Part shown: piece after piece, positions 1 to 46,800 of the stretch | Layout of the letters: the number at the start of each line of letters is the position of its first letter | Numbering within the stretch: position 1 is the first letter of the stretch | NCBI GenBank assembly: GCA_028583405.1 | Contig: CM053258.1 | Coordinates: 4,619,738-4,683,737 of the forward strand | Direction: 5' to 3' | DNA from: Pogonophryne albipinna | Lineage: Eukaryota; Chordata; Actinopteri; Perciformes; Artedidraconidae | DNA: 64,000 nucleotides | The notes under the pieces: generated by a model | What the model was told of the DNA's origin: nothing | Seen by the model: only the letters and a program-made list of their open reading frames with translations | The model's database searches: none | Program-made: the position numbers and the translations under genes

Positions 1-229
1 TTAGCATGGGTTTATTTCTTGAAAGAATACAAATAATAACGATTTGATTTTTCTTTGTTTTGTCTTCTTTTCACGACTCATGCTCCATTTACACCCAATT
101 GTCTCTACTTAACATCACAGTCAGTCCATGCTGTTTCTTCAAATGTCAGCGCAGAATTGGCTTCTCAAAAGAATCGCATGGCGTTTGATGTAAACTCAAC
201 CTAAGCACTCTTCTCTTTACTCTCTATAG

Positions 230-34315
<34,086 letters not shown>

Positions 34316-37003
34316 CAACCCTGAGGACCACAAGCCACCTTTCTGTCACACTGAAACCCCTGAACAAACGTGTACAAATAATGTAAAGAAGTGATAGTCT
34401 TCTAAAACTAAAATGTATTTCTATTCTTGAAGATTTGATCTTAGAACAGATTGTATTTATTTTATAAACAAAACCATGCATTTTAAATCAGGAAAAACAC
34501 CAGCTTTGAACAAAAATGCAGATATTGTAGTTTAATGATGCCATGGTCTCTACACTACTGCAGCCTCATCTCCTCTTAAGAAGAGACACAGTAGACGCAT
34601 AGTGTAGCAGAGACAACAAAGAGACGTACAGTAACAGCATAGAAATGAGTTACTGGTAAGATAGTTTAAATATCCTTCAGCAAATATATTCCATTGAGTT
34701 CATTGGACAAAAATGAGAGGAGGAAATCAATGATAATATATTTGTACTTGCTTCCAAACACAGACTTTTCAGTGGACTTTCACTAAACAAGTCCCTGCTT
34801 GGCCTTTTCAAGATTTTTATTTCACGTGTACAATATCTGTCATTTACATGTTATTTTATGAACTGCTGACATTTCGTGTTCCCCTAAAACAAAAGCATGC
34901 TTGATCTTTTTTATGTCAGACATTACACTTCACTTGTTAGACACTTTTATCCAAAGTGACTTACATACTCAATACTGTGGGCAATCCCCACAGGAGCAAT
35001 TTGGGGTGAAGTGTCCCAGGGACACAACGACATGCTGACTGCAGTGGGGTTTGAACCTGTGCTCCCCTGATCCGAACACCAACGCACCACACGCCTCCAG
35101 ACTGAACTCTTTTTAAAAAAAAAATTGGTTTTTTTTTACAAGAAAAGACAATACTATTTTAATGTTATCTTTATAAAGCCAACCGTACAAAATGTGCAGT
35201 TTTATACACACACACACAATTGTATATTTTTTTAGATGCTATTTGAGTAGATTGTGAGCACTGCTGAAACACTGTAGATTTATCAGGATGATGTGTATGT
35301 ACAGAATGTGATAATATAATGCTTATTTATAACATCAAACGGTGGATTCATCCTAATCTTCTGGTAGTAAACACTGATTGTCTTAACTCTGTTTGAAGTA
35401 TTTTTGTTGGCATTGAGGATTAACAGATATACATTTGTCCTTGAAAGAGAGAGGATGTTGTGGTCAGTGAAGAGGCCTTAAAAAAAGTGAATTTGGAACA
35501 AGAAATACACAAACTAAATCTAATCACCAGTGCAAAGCCAAGGTGTTTAAAGGGGGGGAACTTACCTTTTACGAATATTTCCAATAAACTAAACAGTTCA
35601 ATATTAAAAGAAAACATTTCATGTCAAGTTGTAGGTAATGGGAATATTTGTATATGAATAAAACATATTCTACTCAGAGGTAAGAGCACTTGTAAGGGTT
35701 TAAAAATCTCAAGGTTCACTTACTAGCTTTAATAGCGTTCAGCACTTTAACGACCATCACATCATGAATTTGTTTTTTGAAAAACAAGTAAAGAAAATAC
35801 TTACAATCCAAGTACATGTAGTCATGTACACAGTGAAAATACAGTGTGTGATGTATGGTGATAGATTGTGACCAGAGGAAAAGACACAGGACTGAACGAG
35901 TAGAGGTTCATGGAGAGGAGGTTTAAAAGTCTACATATTTACATATAACGCACTCAGTGATCCTGGTGGTTTAATCATGATTGTGCTCACAATGTATACA
36001 ACAGAGAGGTCTAAAATATAAAAATAACTCTCTTCAAGCTAAAATTGAGAAGTGCAATTGTCTTAAGAGCAATAGTAGTGATCTTCTTCTCAGAAAACAA
36101 GAAGGGATGTCTGTGATGAGCAGACTGTGCGCGGACATGTTGAGTCATAATGCAGAGTGTGTGCAGTACAGCGCCCTCTAGTGGCGATCTGCTTGTTACA
36201 AACAAAATCTGCTTTTCCATTTCTTTTCAATGTCTTTAAGTGGCTTCACTCGTCTATTTTCTAAGCTTGATGGGTAAATCCTATTATACTGAATTGTAAA
36301 AAAAGACTTAAAATGTTCAACAAGACGACTGTTTGTCTTTGGCAACAACCGCTATGAACAACAGCTATGTCGAAATACAGGAGCTATAGTTGTTAAATGC
36401 TAACAATATAATATATTGTCTTTTCTCAAGGTTTATGTGACTTTGTAAAACAGGTATAGTTTGACATTTCAGGAAATACAATACACTTGTTTGCCTTTTG
36501 TGGCCAAGAGTGAGATGAGAAGATTGTATGCTAATTGTGTTACAGCTAGCAGCCATTTAGCTTAGCATAACACGTTTTTAACAGCAACTATAAAACAAAC
36601 ATTTTATTAATCTGTACAAATAATAAATGTGTCCCATTGTTTGTTTGTATTTGTACAGATTCAACAAGAAAGATATATTTGAAATAAAGTAGTGAGTTTT
36701 AGAGTTGCTGATAGCTAGCTAGCTAGCTAGCTGTTTCTAGTCTTTATGCTAAGCTAAACTAAACAGTTCCAGCTACGTTTTTATTCTGAAAGTTGGATCG
36801 ATCTTATAATTTAACTCTTGACAAGCGAGCTAAAAAGCGCATTTATCAAAATGTTAAACAGTTCCTTTAGGTGGAAAATGATATTAATCTCAATCCAAAA
36901 AAACATTTTTATAGAAATGACTAGATGGGAATGTTTGTCTTCCTGTGAATTAAATACCTGACATATCATTGTATTTAAACATGTTTATAACAAAACTGTA
37001 AAC

Positions 37004-37042
<39 letters not shown>

Positions 37043-37574
37043 AGAGGTATACAATAAATAGCAGCAACCTTGATAGAAGCTGTAGGTATAGTTATTATCT
37101 ATTTTGTTCTCATGTAGGCCTATATCATTATGACTCAAGCCTATCTTTTCTACAACAGGCGGTTGATCTGTTTTTCTTGGCCCGGTTGTTTTCTTCAGTC
37201 ATTTTTGGTACAATGTTTCCTCTGTTGGACCTCCAGAATAACACCAGACATGGACGATGAATATGAAAATGATCTGATGTGAAATAAGCTGCTCAGCCCG
37301 AGAGAATCTTTGTATTAACATATTGCATGAATTGCAAATGTAAGCAAGAACTAATGCTGCAGACCGAATAATGTATATAATAGTAATTATTAGTAAGGCA
37401 AAGGAAACAGCAAGTTCAGTCTGACTGCAGAGTAATATCTGAAATCTCCAAAGTTGAGTTCACTACAATAAGTGCAGCATGTGTCAACGTTTCCCTGTGA
37501 ATTCCACAGAATTCAGCAGAATGTTCCAGTAAAAAAAATGATCAGTCTTGTGAACTATGTGCAAAGCGGTGAAT
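34316..37574. other. Shared 3' UTR/intergenic region between convergent syne2 and esr2
   Basis: No coding region is visible between the syne2 stop and the esr2 stop. The stretch must hold both 3' UTRs. Candidate poly(A) signals are AATAAA at 35657-35662 and 36683-36688 for syne2, and TTTATT (AATAAA on the minus strand) near 36603 for esr2; none can be confirmed by eye. A tRNA-derived SINE copy is at 34921-35098, a short CTAG/GCTA repeat at about 36710-36731, and an (AT)n tract at about 37008-37040. Confidence 0.7.
34921..35098 (-). mobile_element. tRNA-derived SINE, copy 1, in syne2 3' region
   Basis: On the minus strand the copy has a B-box-like GGTTCAAACCCCACTGC, a body with GTCGTTGTGTCCCTGGGACA and a tail with CTTTGGATAAAAGTGTC. 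It lacks about 13 bp of the A-box region that is present in the copy at 58457-58651. Confidence 0.65.
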
Positions 37575-37803
37575 TCATTGTGGTTCACCTCCACCCCCGG
37601 TGCTGCCAGGCGTCCAGGTGTTGGACAGGGAGCTTCTGGAGCTCGGGGGCCGATCAGGAACCTCTGTCAGGTCCCCAGGCTGGGGGCGGGGGGGCAGGCG
37701 GGAGCTGTGCATGATGTGGGCGTCCAACATCTCCAGCAGCAGGTCGTACAAAGGCACCATGTTCTTCATCTTCATGCAGTGGAGGTGGTCCATGCCTTTG
37801 TTA
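37575..37803 (-). CDS. esr2: esr2 coding exon 8: helix 12 (AF-2) and F domain
   Basis: The exon completes Ser, then gives [20 protein letters not shown] and LLLEMLDAH, which contain the ligand-contact His and the AF-2 coactivator helix. The last roughly 45 residues form a Pro/Ser/Gly-rich F domain that ends GGGGEPQ and TGA at 37577-37575. The F domain is poorly conserved, as usual. Confidence 0.95.
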
Positions 37804-40800
37804 CTGCAAGGTGAGAGCGAAGGAAGAGAGAAGTAAAGTGAACATTGTGAGGTTTGATTACGAGATTAGTTCCCACTCATTTTTTATAACAATTAATAAA
37901 AACTAAGAATAGTCATAGTATTGCATGTCGAAAATATCATGAAAAAAGTAATAGTATAGTCTGTTGAAAAATATCAAGGAAAAAGTCATTGTTTTGTATT
38001 TAAAATGTTTGGATATTTGAAAAGGTCTGTTTATTTTAATACTGCAATATTTTAAGATGCATATCCCTCAAACAGATTTGGTCAAAAGGACACCTTATCA
38101 CAAAATCAGTATTTTAGCTCAATCCTGCATTCAGGACATTCTGACATGGGGTCTTTGTACCTGACATGGCGGACGTGTGACAGCAGCATGAGCAGGTGGG
38201 CCAGGCGGGTGTACTGCTGGCGGTATGGGAGGCCTGATTTGGCGATGGCCCACACCAGAGCGTCCGTCACGGCGTCCAGGAGCTGCAGCAGCTTGGAGCG
38301 ACTCTGAGGCTCCTCGCTGCCCTCTGACGAGATCAGGCACATGTCTGTCACACAGAGGCGGACATATTTAATTTAATAAACAGGTAATGCTTCATTTAAT
38401 ATAACCCTTTGGAGAATTCTGCATGTTTTTCAACTGATCAACAACTTTATGATGATTTGTGGTTTTAATTCACCTTCATTTTGTTAAATTTCAAGTCATA
38501 TTTTGAAAAGAATCCAATGAATGTAAGAGATTTCTACAAGTGGCAGAGAGTGAAGCATGAATTTGTACACTGTGCAGCTCAGTGACGTGCGGTGAGGTTC
38601 ATGGCTGGTGAGGCACTGACTCTTTCAGAGTCAGATTTACAAATATTATATATTTTGACCTGAAAGGTGGCGGGGTAGGTAATTTTGGAGAAACCAGCTC
38701 GAGTGCGCTAGAATTTGAAAATACACAGCCCCTCCTCCAACACACACGAACGCGCACATGACCAATGAGGGCACGAGATAAATTTGTGCACAGATGGAAG
38801 GCTGACAGGCAGGTTATTTTAGCCGGGCCGGCTAAAATGAGTGGTCGTGCTTTTTACAGTACTACGGCTTCCACAGATGAAATGTTTTTATGTATTTTTT
38901 TGTCAAAGCACTTAAGATATTCATTGCTATCGGGATGTTAAGAGCATTCCATGGAATATAACAAAAAGTGTATATCGTGCCGGTTTCTCAAACGTACCTA
39001 CCCCACCTTTAATCGAAATATTCTGTCATTTTCAAAAGCTTTTTTAGTCTGATGCTTCGATTCATTTTAAACAGACCGTTCAACAAAAGGATAGCCTACC
39101 CAAAATCTAAATATTGGATTGTTCTTTCTTAGTAAGATCCCATTTTCATTACAATTGTGGTCTTACCTTGACTTGAAGATGAAGTCCATGCTATCCTTCT
39201 GGACAACAATCTTTATTACTTTTTTGTAAAAGTCCTCCTTATCTTCCTCTAGTTTCAAAAGCCTAGCTTGTTGTTTGCGTCTCTGCGTAGAATAACCGTA
39301 GCAACAAGAACCTGTGGGCTCACTTGCGCCCCCTTCAGTGCGGCAGAGGTTGTGGCTGCCTCCCCTGGTGCTTTTTTCATTCCCGTTGTATGATGAGACC
39401 AGCGAGCTTAAATATCATATATACGTGAAATAAGTTATTTAGAGACTATGGATGGCGAGGATAAATGTAATAAAGGGATCTACAAACATTACATTGGTGA
39501 CATACAGTGAGATGGTGCAGGCATGCACTTAGGGCCCGCTTTCCAGACAGTTTCTGTGGGGTGACGCATTCTGAGGTGAGGCAGAGCTCATCTGTGCCTC
39601 ACCTTACCACACAGTAACTGGCTTGAGCGCGCTCACAAAATAAGTGCCCGCGCTACATTAGTGCCCGTGCTCCAGCCAGTTACTGTGGGCTTCTGTGAGG
39701 CAGAGCTCGTCCCTGCCTCACTTCTCAATCTCATCGCTCCCCGTAGTTGTAGCGGAGCTCGGCAAATTAGCCGATTTTTACTATAAAAAGCGATTGGAAT
39801 CAAACAGAAATCACATTTACAACACAGATCAGTGGACACATTTTATTATTATTATTATTATTTGTATTATTATTCTTTTTTTCCGTTACATTGGAGAATG
39901 ACAAGTGAGGCTCTGCCTCACCTGCCTCCCCTGACCGCACGTCGCTGGTTCAGCTGGTGAAAGTATTTTGTTTTTATATTCTCTGAAAAGGATTAGCAAC
40001 CGTTAAATTGCTTAAACGCTGGTTCTCAGAGATATTTAATTTTTTTCAGCACTGTAAATGTTCAAATGGGCAAAATAGATGGACATAAAACGCTAGTGGA
40101 GGCAATTAAAAGGGAAACAGGAGCATGAGTCAGACGTTAATTACTGTGCGTTGATTCTGCTCAGCGGAGAGGACTCTGAACCTGTCGGCCCTCACTCAGC
40201 CAGCCTGTTACTCAGACACTCCAATAACACACAGTGTTCCCATTAGGGGCTTCACTGGTGAGTTATTTAGCCCGTCCCCAGGCCAACCATGTGCAGATTC
40301 ATGCTCGGACCAGATTAAATGCTGAGACACCGATCAAACACTCAGCTGTGAATCCACATACTAAATCACACACACATCTCTTTGTCTCACCTACACACAT
40401 ATCATAACAAGGAGAGGACACAGACTGCTCATAAAGGAGGCCACACACGCACACTTACTGGAGTTGAGGAGGATCATGGCCTTGAGGCAGACGTACTCCT
40501 CCCTCTGCAGCTTGAGTTCTCTCACCCTGGATGTGGCAGCTATCAGCATATCGAAGATCTCTGAGAAGCCCTGCACACAGTTCCCCTCTTCTCTGCCGAA
40601 CAAAAACACAGCCAGATATTTATCAAACAGACACTTGTTTAGTTGGCACATTAGACAGATAAACCTGCATGACTCCAAGTTATCCTGGGATGACTTAGTT
40701 TTGTGACACATCTGTGATTGAAGGATTGAATGTAAAGCTACACAAAGAGCAGAATGATATCTTACTTAAAAAACATGAGTTTATATGTGATGCATTTTAA

Positions 40801-43800
40801 AAACACAACGATGATGTTGAATCAATATAAGCTATCTGTTAACAACATACTATAACATTCTGCATTACTGGTACTTTCAATATTTTACTGTTTGCTCATG
40901 TTTCTGAATGTCTTAATGCCAGACTTTAGCTTGTACAACAGTAGTTTACATTGCGGTTTTAAAGCTCTTACTAGTGTTAATTACCTAACTACTGCATCCT
41001 ACACTGACAGATACTTTTTTCCTTTGAGCTGTGGACTACAAAGAATGCACTGCATCGTTTCACTGATTAGCCGTGTTGATGAATAACCCACAAAGGAAGT
41101 GTTGGGGTGGTGCAGTGAGAGAGCTCAGGACACTTTGTAACAGCTTCAGAAGCGGCTGAGCACCAACAGAAATCTCCCTTAAACTAAATGCGAGCACATA
41201 AGAAGGCAGAGCTGCTGCTGCAGTTTCTGAATGACACACTGTGGTGGAGTTGTCAGTTTTCTCTCCTAAATTAGGAGGAAATGAAACCACATCTTCATCA
41301 TTAACAACATGATTCAAATCAGACTGTGGGTGGATGATCTATCATTGCTTTAAAACTGTCCAAAGGTCAGAGCCGAGCACGCAGTGTGCTTTCTGTTGAA
41401 AACCAATACTGATGTTGATCATTGAGATATAACAATAAAAGGGATCAGACATGCCAGTAGACCTTTTCCCATACAAGGTGTATAAGTCATCCTTTGAAAG
41501 TAGAGTGAAATACAAACACACATTTTCCAGTGATTTTCAGATTTAGATTCTTCTAAAATAAAAGTGTGTGGAAATGACGGATTATTGATGAAAACATCTG
41601 TATAGAGAATGGATTACAGAAAGTAAATACATTGAATGGCAACAGCTCTCTAGTGGACAAATGATCTAATGGCATTATCTTTAACATGCGGTTTCTTATT
41701 TATAGGCCAATATTTATGCTAACACCTACATGTACAGTAAGAGAGGCTAAATCCTGCAATAAGAGCGATTTTAAAAAGGAATGGTTTCAGTGACTAAGTG
41801 ACAGTTTGTGTTTTAACCAAAGCAATAACATTAAATATACTATTTTAACTGTGTCAAGTGTGCGATCATGGTAGCTAGCCTCTCTGTGGTCGGCGGTCAG
41901 TGTTACACTTGTTGGATCAAACAAGCTACATCAACAGCTGTTTGTTTGTTGTTGTGCCTTTATAAGGGATTGAGAGCCCTAATATTCAAAAATAATAATG
42001 ACGCACTGTCCCTTTAATGAAGCAGTAGATATGTGAGGTGTTGGGGGGGGGGGGGGTACCTGCTCAGGCTGAGGTCGGGGGAGAATATGAGTTTCCCTGG
42101 ATGGTCCACGGACCTCCACATCAGCCCCATCATCAGAACCTCCAGCCAGCAGCACTCCAGCAGGTGCACCTGCTCCAGGAGGCCGAACTCCACAAACCCT
42201 GAGGAAACACAGGATCAAATATGAACTGTGTGCCAATAGTGAAGCTATACTGGGTGCTGAAGTCATCCATCATGCAAAAAGGCCCAAATACTTGCTAGGA
42301 ATGAGAGGATTTCTGATGATTTATAGGACGGTTACATTTCTTTGCGGTTTAGATCATTTTATTCGGCTATGGGAAATTGTCATAGGTATTTTTATTAGGA
42401 AAACAATTGTTCATTTCAGCACTAATTTAAACACACAATTGTAATGTAATGCATTATGCCCCAAATCAGGGCTGTGTAAATACTGACCCTGTGGTTCCTG
42501 TGTCATATTATTTGCCTGAAGCAAAGAGGAGGCTGAAATATCCTGAAGCATGCACTTGTTCATAACGTTAATATTGTGCAGACAACAAGTCTGAAGCACG
42601 GACCCGACTAACATGCTCAATAAAGCGGAGACAATCACAGAGTCCAGACAGAGCCGCTCTGCAGACATGAGCAGGAGGATGAGATCAACAACATTTTATT
42701 TCTTTAAAAATACTCTTTATCTTGGACTTAATATGCTCTATGATAGCTTAAAGAAAACCCGTTAATATATTAATTCTGGACTCAAAAGAGATGAAAACTA
42801 GAGAAGTAAGCAGCTACCATTACCAGGAATTAAGTGAATTGTGAAAGGTCCAAATGTTCTATACAGACACATTGATGTTTATTTAGACATGTCTCTAAAA
42901 CGGCTGCTGGTTTTTTCTCAACTCTTATGTGACTTGAATATTATCATAAGTGAGGAAGTGTTTATTTTTAAGTTGGGAAATCTTCTCATTTGTAGTTAAA
43001 TGAGGATTAATACCACACACAGGGCAGTGCATTAAGTGTGCATCGAATGGATGAAAAGGTGGTTTAATGTAATGCCATTTAAATGTTTCTTTATTGATTT
43101 GAGAAGGGACAGTAGATATGTTTTAACAATAGCACTTGAGTCCGTTATGGTAATGTGACATGCTCACTTCCTGGACCTGGTAGTTGGATGGCATTTGTAG
43201 AACAAAAAACACAATTATAGAAAAATAAGCACAGTGATAGAAAACATAAGCACAATTATTGATTTGGTTCTTTTTTTTTTGCCGAGAGTTAAGATAATTA
43301 GTATTTTATTATTACTCAGGGCAGTGCATTAAGTGTGCAGCTAAATCCAAAGGACGAAAAGAATCAGAAACGGGTTTATTGCCAGGTGGTTTAATGTAAT
43401 GCCAATTAAATGTTTGTTTATTTATTTGAGAAGGGACTTGAGTCCTTCATGGATATGTGACAGATCTAGCCAGACGTGCTCACTCCCATATGCAGGACCT
43501 GGTAGCACATTTTAAAACACAACGAAAGACCATCAACACAGTGATAGAAAACATAAGCACAATTAATAGGACAAGAGTACGGATAACTCCAGTAGACTTT
43601 CATATTTCTTGATGCTATTTAAAGTCTCCCTGCACCCCCACACCCACCTGGGATCTTCTTGGCCCAGCTGATCATGTGGACCAGCTCCTTGTCGGCCAGG
43701 TTGGTGAGCGACATCATGACGTTGGCTTCAGTCAGCGGCCGGTTCATGTCCTTCATCAGGTAGATCTCCGGCGGCTCCGCCTCCATTATCCTGGATATCA

Positions 43801-46800
43801 GGTGCTCCGGGGTCAGAGCCGGAGGGAGGGGAGCGTTTGATAAAACCACCACTGGTCCGTTTAACGCCTTTGGGAGGTTGGTTCTGCTCTCAGAGGACAG
43901 GCGGGTCACTCGCCTCGTCTGGGGGTTCCTGCAGTTTGCACGCTCCTTACGCAAACCTGACATAAAGAAGATGTTCACATTACTGCTGGCATATATCCAG
44001 AGGAGGGAGTAATACTAGCATCCTTTACTAAAGTAAGTGGAGAAATACTACAGTCTAAGCAAAAGTCCTGAATTCTAAATATTATTTGAGAAGAGAAGTA
44101 TTATCAGCTAAATGTACATAAAATATCAAAAGTAAAAGTACTTGTTTTGGCTCTTTTCACATTATTAAAGACGTGACATGATTCTGTTATTACTGCAGAA
44201 TACATGCAACACATGTTTAATAATTAAAATATTTAATCAATACAAAATATAATATTAAAAGATAATAAATTGTTTTTCAAAGTGGTACCAATTGTAGACA
44301 CTTTTAGAAAAACTGGGTTTATTAGAAGTACAGAACTGTCATATAATTTTTATAAAAGTAACATAATAAAAAGTAACTATAAGTGTTCTATAACTTTAGT
44401 GGAGTAAAAACTGTTATCCCTGCCTCTGAAATGTAGTGGATAAGTATAAAGTAAGGCAATTTGATTTATATAGCACTTTTCAGCACGTGGCGATTCAAAG
44501 TGCTTTACAGATTAAAAGCAAACGACATTTAAGAACAAATACATTATTAAAAAAGTAGTATGGAAATACTCAAAACAATTGAGTGGTTGAATACAGTGAG
44601 TGAGTAAGTGTACTTAATTACATTCCAACACTGCTCTGTATTTGTGAAACATAACTCATACTGTATATTTACATATTTAGTAAATTGCCATGTTTTAAAT
44701 GCCAATAGAAACCTGCTAAAACTTGGAGGCAGAACAATATCAATCTGTGAACATAATACTGTCATCATCACAATATGGTGAACCGATAAGCACACAGTTG
44801 CTTATTAAATCATCCATAATAATAATAATAATGACTGTTCTAACCATTTAATGCGAGTCCTACTTCCGACCCCGATTAATTCAAGTCCAATAAATCTCTT
44901 TTTCAGTTTCATGTCGATTCGGTTAGCCGTAGTTTATGGTTTCCACTAAGTCCTGAGGGAGGTGTCTGGTTCTCTAGTTGCTAAACGCTCCAACATGTTC
45001 ACCAGATAGTTGCCGACTTTTCTGAGCAGGTGGAGAACAGAGGGTGAACATCTGCCTGCTGATCTGAAAATTACGCGAAAACACTATCTGATCTATCCAT
45101 GGCATTTAACTATACTGACAAATAAATGAATACAGAATGATTGACTTGAATTCCTCCACAGCCACAGAAAGCCACTCCTCTTCATACAGCTGTTGAACAA
45201 ATCAAACTCCCATGGAAATAAACAACAACTCTCCCGGCTGCTGCTCAGGGAAAAGGACTTCTTGGACAAACTAAGCCGCGGGGAACTGATGACACAGATG
45301 GCAACCATTACAGCTGGTTGCTTTAAAAATAATGAAATAAATATCCTGCCAGGAGACAGTTTCTGGTTCCTTTCAGGAAGAGAAAAGGCAAGAACCTTGA
45401 TGGGAACAGAAGGAGAAAACAAACACACATTCAAAATGAATACGAGAAAACAAAGACACTTACCGCACTTGGTCATGCCGACTTCACAGCATTTGCGAAG
45501 GCGACACGCCTGGCAGCTCTTGCGGCGGTTCTTGTCGATCGTGCATTGATTAGTCGCCGGGCAGATGTAGTCATTGTGTCCTGGAACAAAGAGAAGCACA
45601 AAATAGAGAACATGACGACAAAAAAGGACTCAAGACCTTTGACCATTAAAGAGGGTTTCATCTATTCCATAAAGCAGATATTGACATATTCTGGATCAAA
45701 TAGAATTTTTCACTGCAGGTGGAGGTGCTGGGAATGTGAGGGAACCATCTGCTGATTAAACACCACTTGAAAGTCACAACAAAACCTGAACATGGAGATC
45801 TTCAGGAAACTGGTGCTCCTGACATAATGCCACCCCCGTTTGTTTGCGTATCACACACTCAAAGACCCTGTGTGTTTTTGAGTCTCACCTTGGATGCTCC
45901 TCTTGAAGAAGGCCTTGCACCCCTCACAGGACCACACACCGTAGTGGTAGCCCGAGGCGTAGTCGTGACACACGGCGCAGAAGTGGAGGTCCGCCTTCCC
46001 TCCGGACGACACCACGGCCTCCTCGCTCTCCTGAGAACGCCTCCTCACACTCTTACTAACAGAGAAACGGTCGTCATTTCAAAGAACACAAGGAATACAA
46101 TCAGTTCTCGGTAAGAAATCAGTTCTCAGTATGAAGTCTGGCCTCAGGATGAAGTCTGGCCTCAGCATGCAGGGCAGTTTAATGAAGTGTGCTGCATGTT
46201 GCATTCTAATGATTCATTATCACCTGATCTGGAGAGTGACTACTGATTATTGCAGCATTTGTTAAGCTGGGAACACTTGAGGTGATGAGAGAAATCTTAT
46301 TTATCTCATTCTAATTTACATTCATTTATTTACACAATGTGTCACTTTTCTCTTGTACTATTTCTTTTTGCACTATTTTTACTTGTTCTTATGTCTTGTT
46401 GTTGTAAGAGGAGCCTGGCTCTTAAGATTTACATTGCCAAACTCCGCTGCAACTATTGTGCATTTTAGCTTTGAAATCTTCAAAATAGTATCTTTTCACA
46501 TTGGAAAAAGTTATATTTTGACTCGTAAGGGAAACTGTTGGGTCTAGAACGCAACTTTGAAGACTTATTCTCAAACAGTTTGTCTATTAAGTGGATAAAC
46601 CGATGTTTGTCAATAATTTAGATTTGTTGACTTACAAAATGTGCAATTTGAAGACAAATTAGAAATTTGTCTCCAGGAAATTGTGATAGGCACAGTCTCT
46701 TCTCTTCTCTCTTAAAGTGAGTTATTCGACTTAAACAAGAGCTAGAAGTGATGCACCATTTTATGCATGCTTCTTGGTTAATATCAATCTGTCTTTGGCT

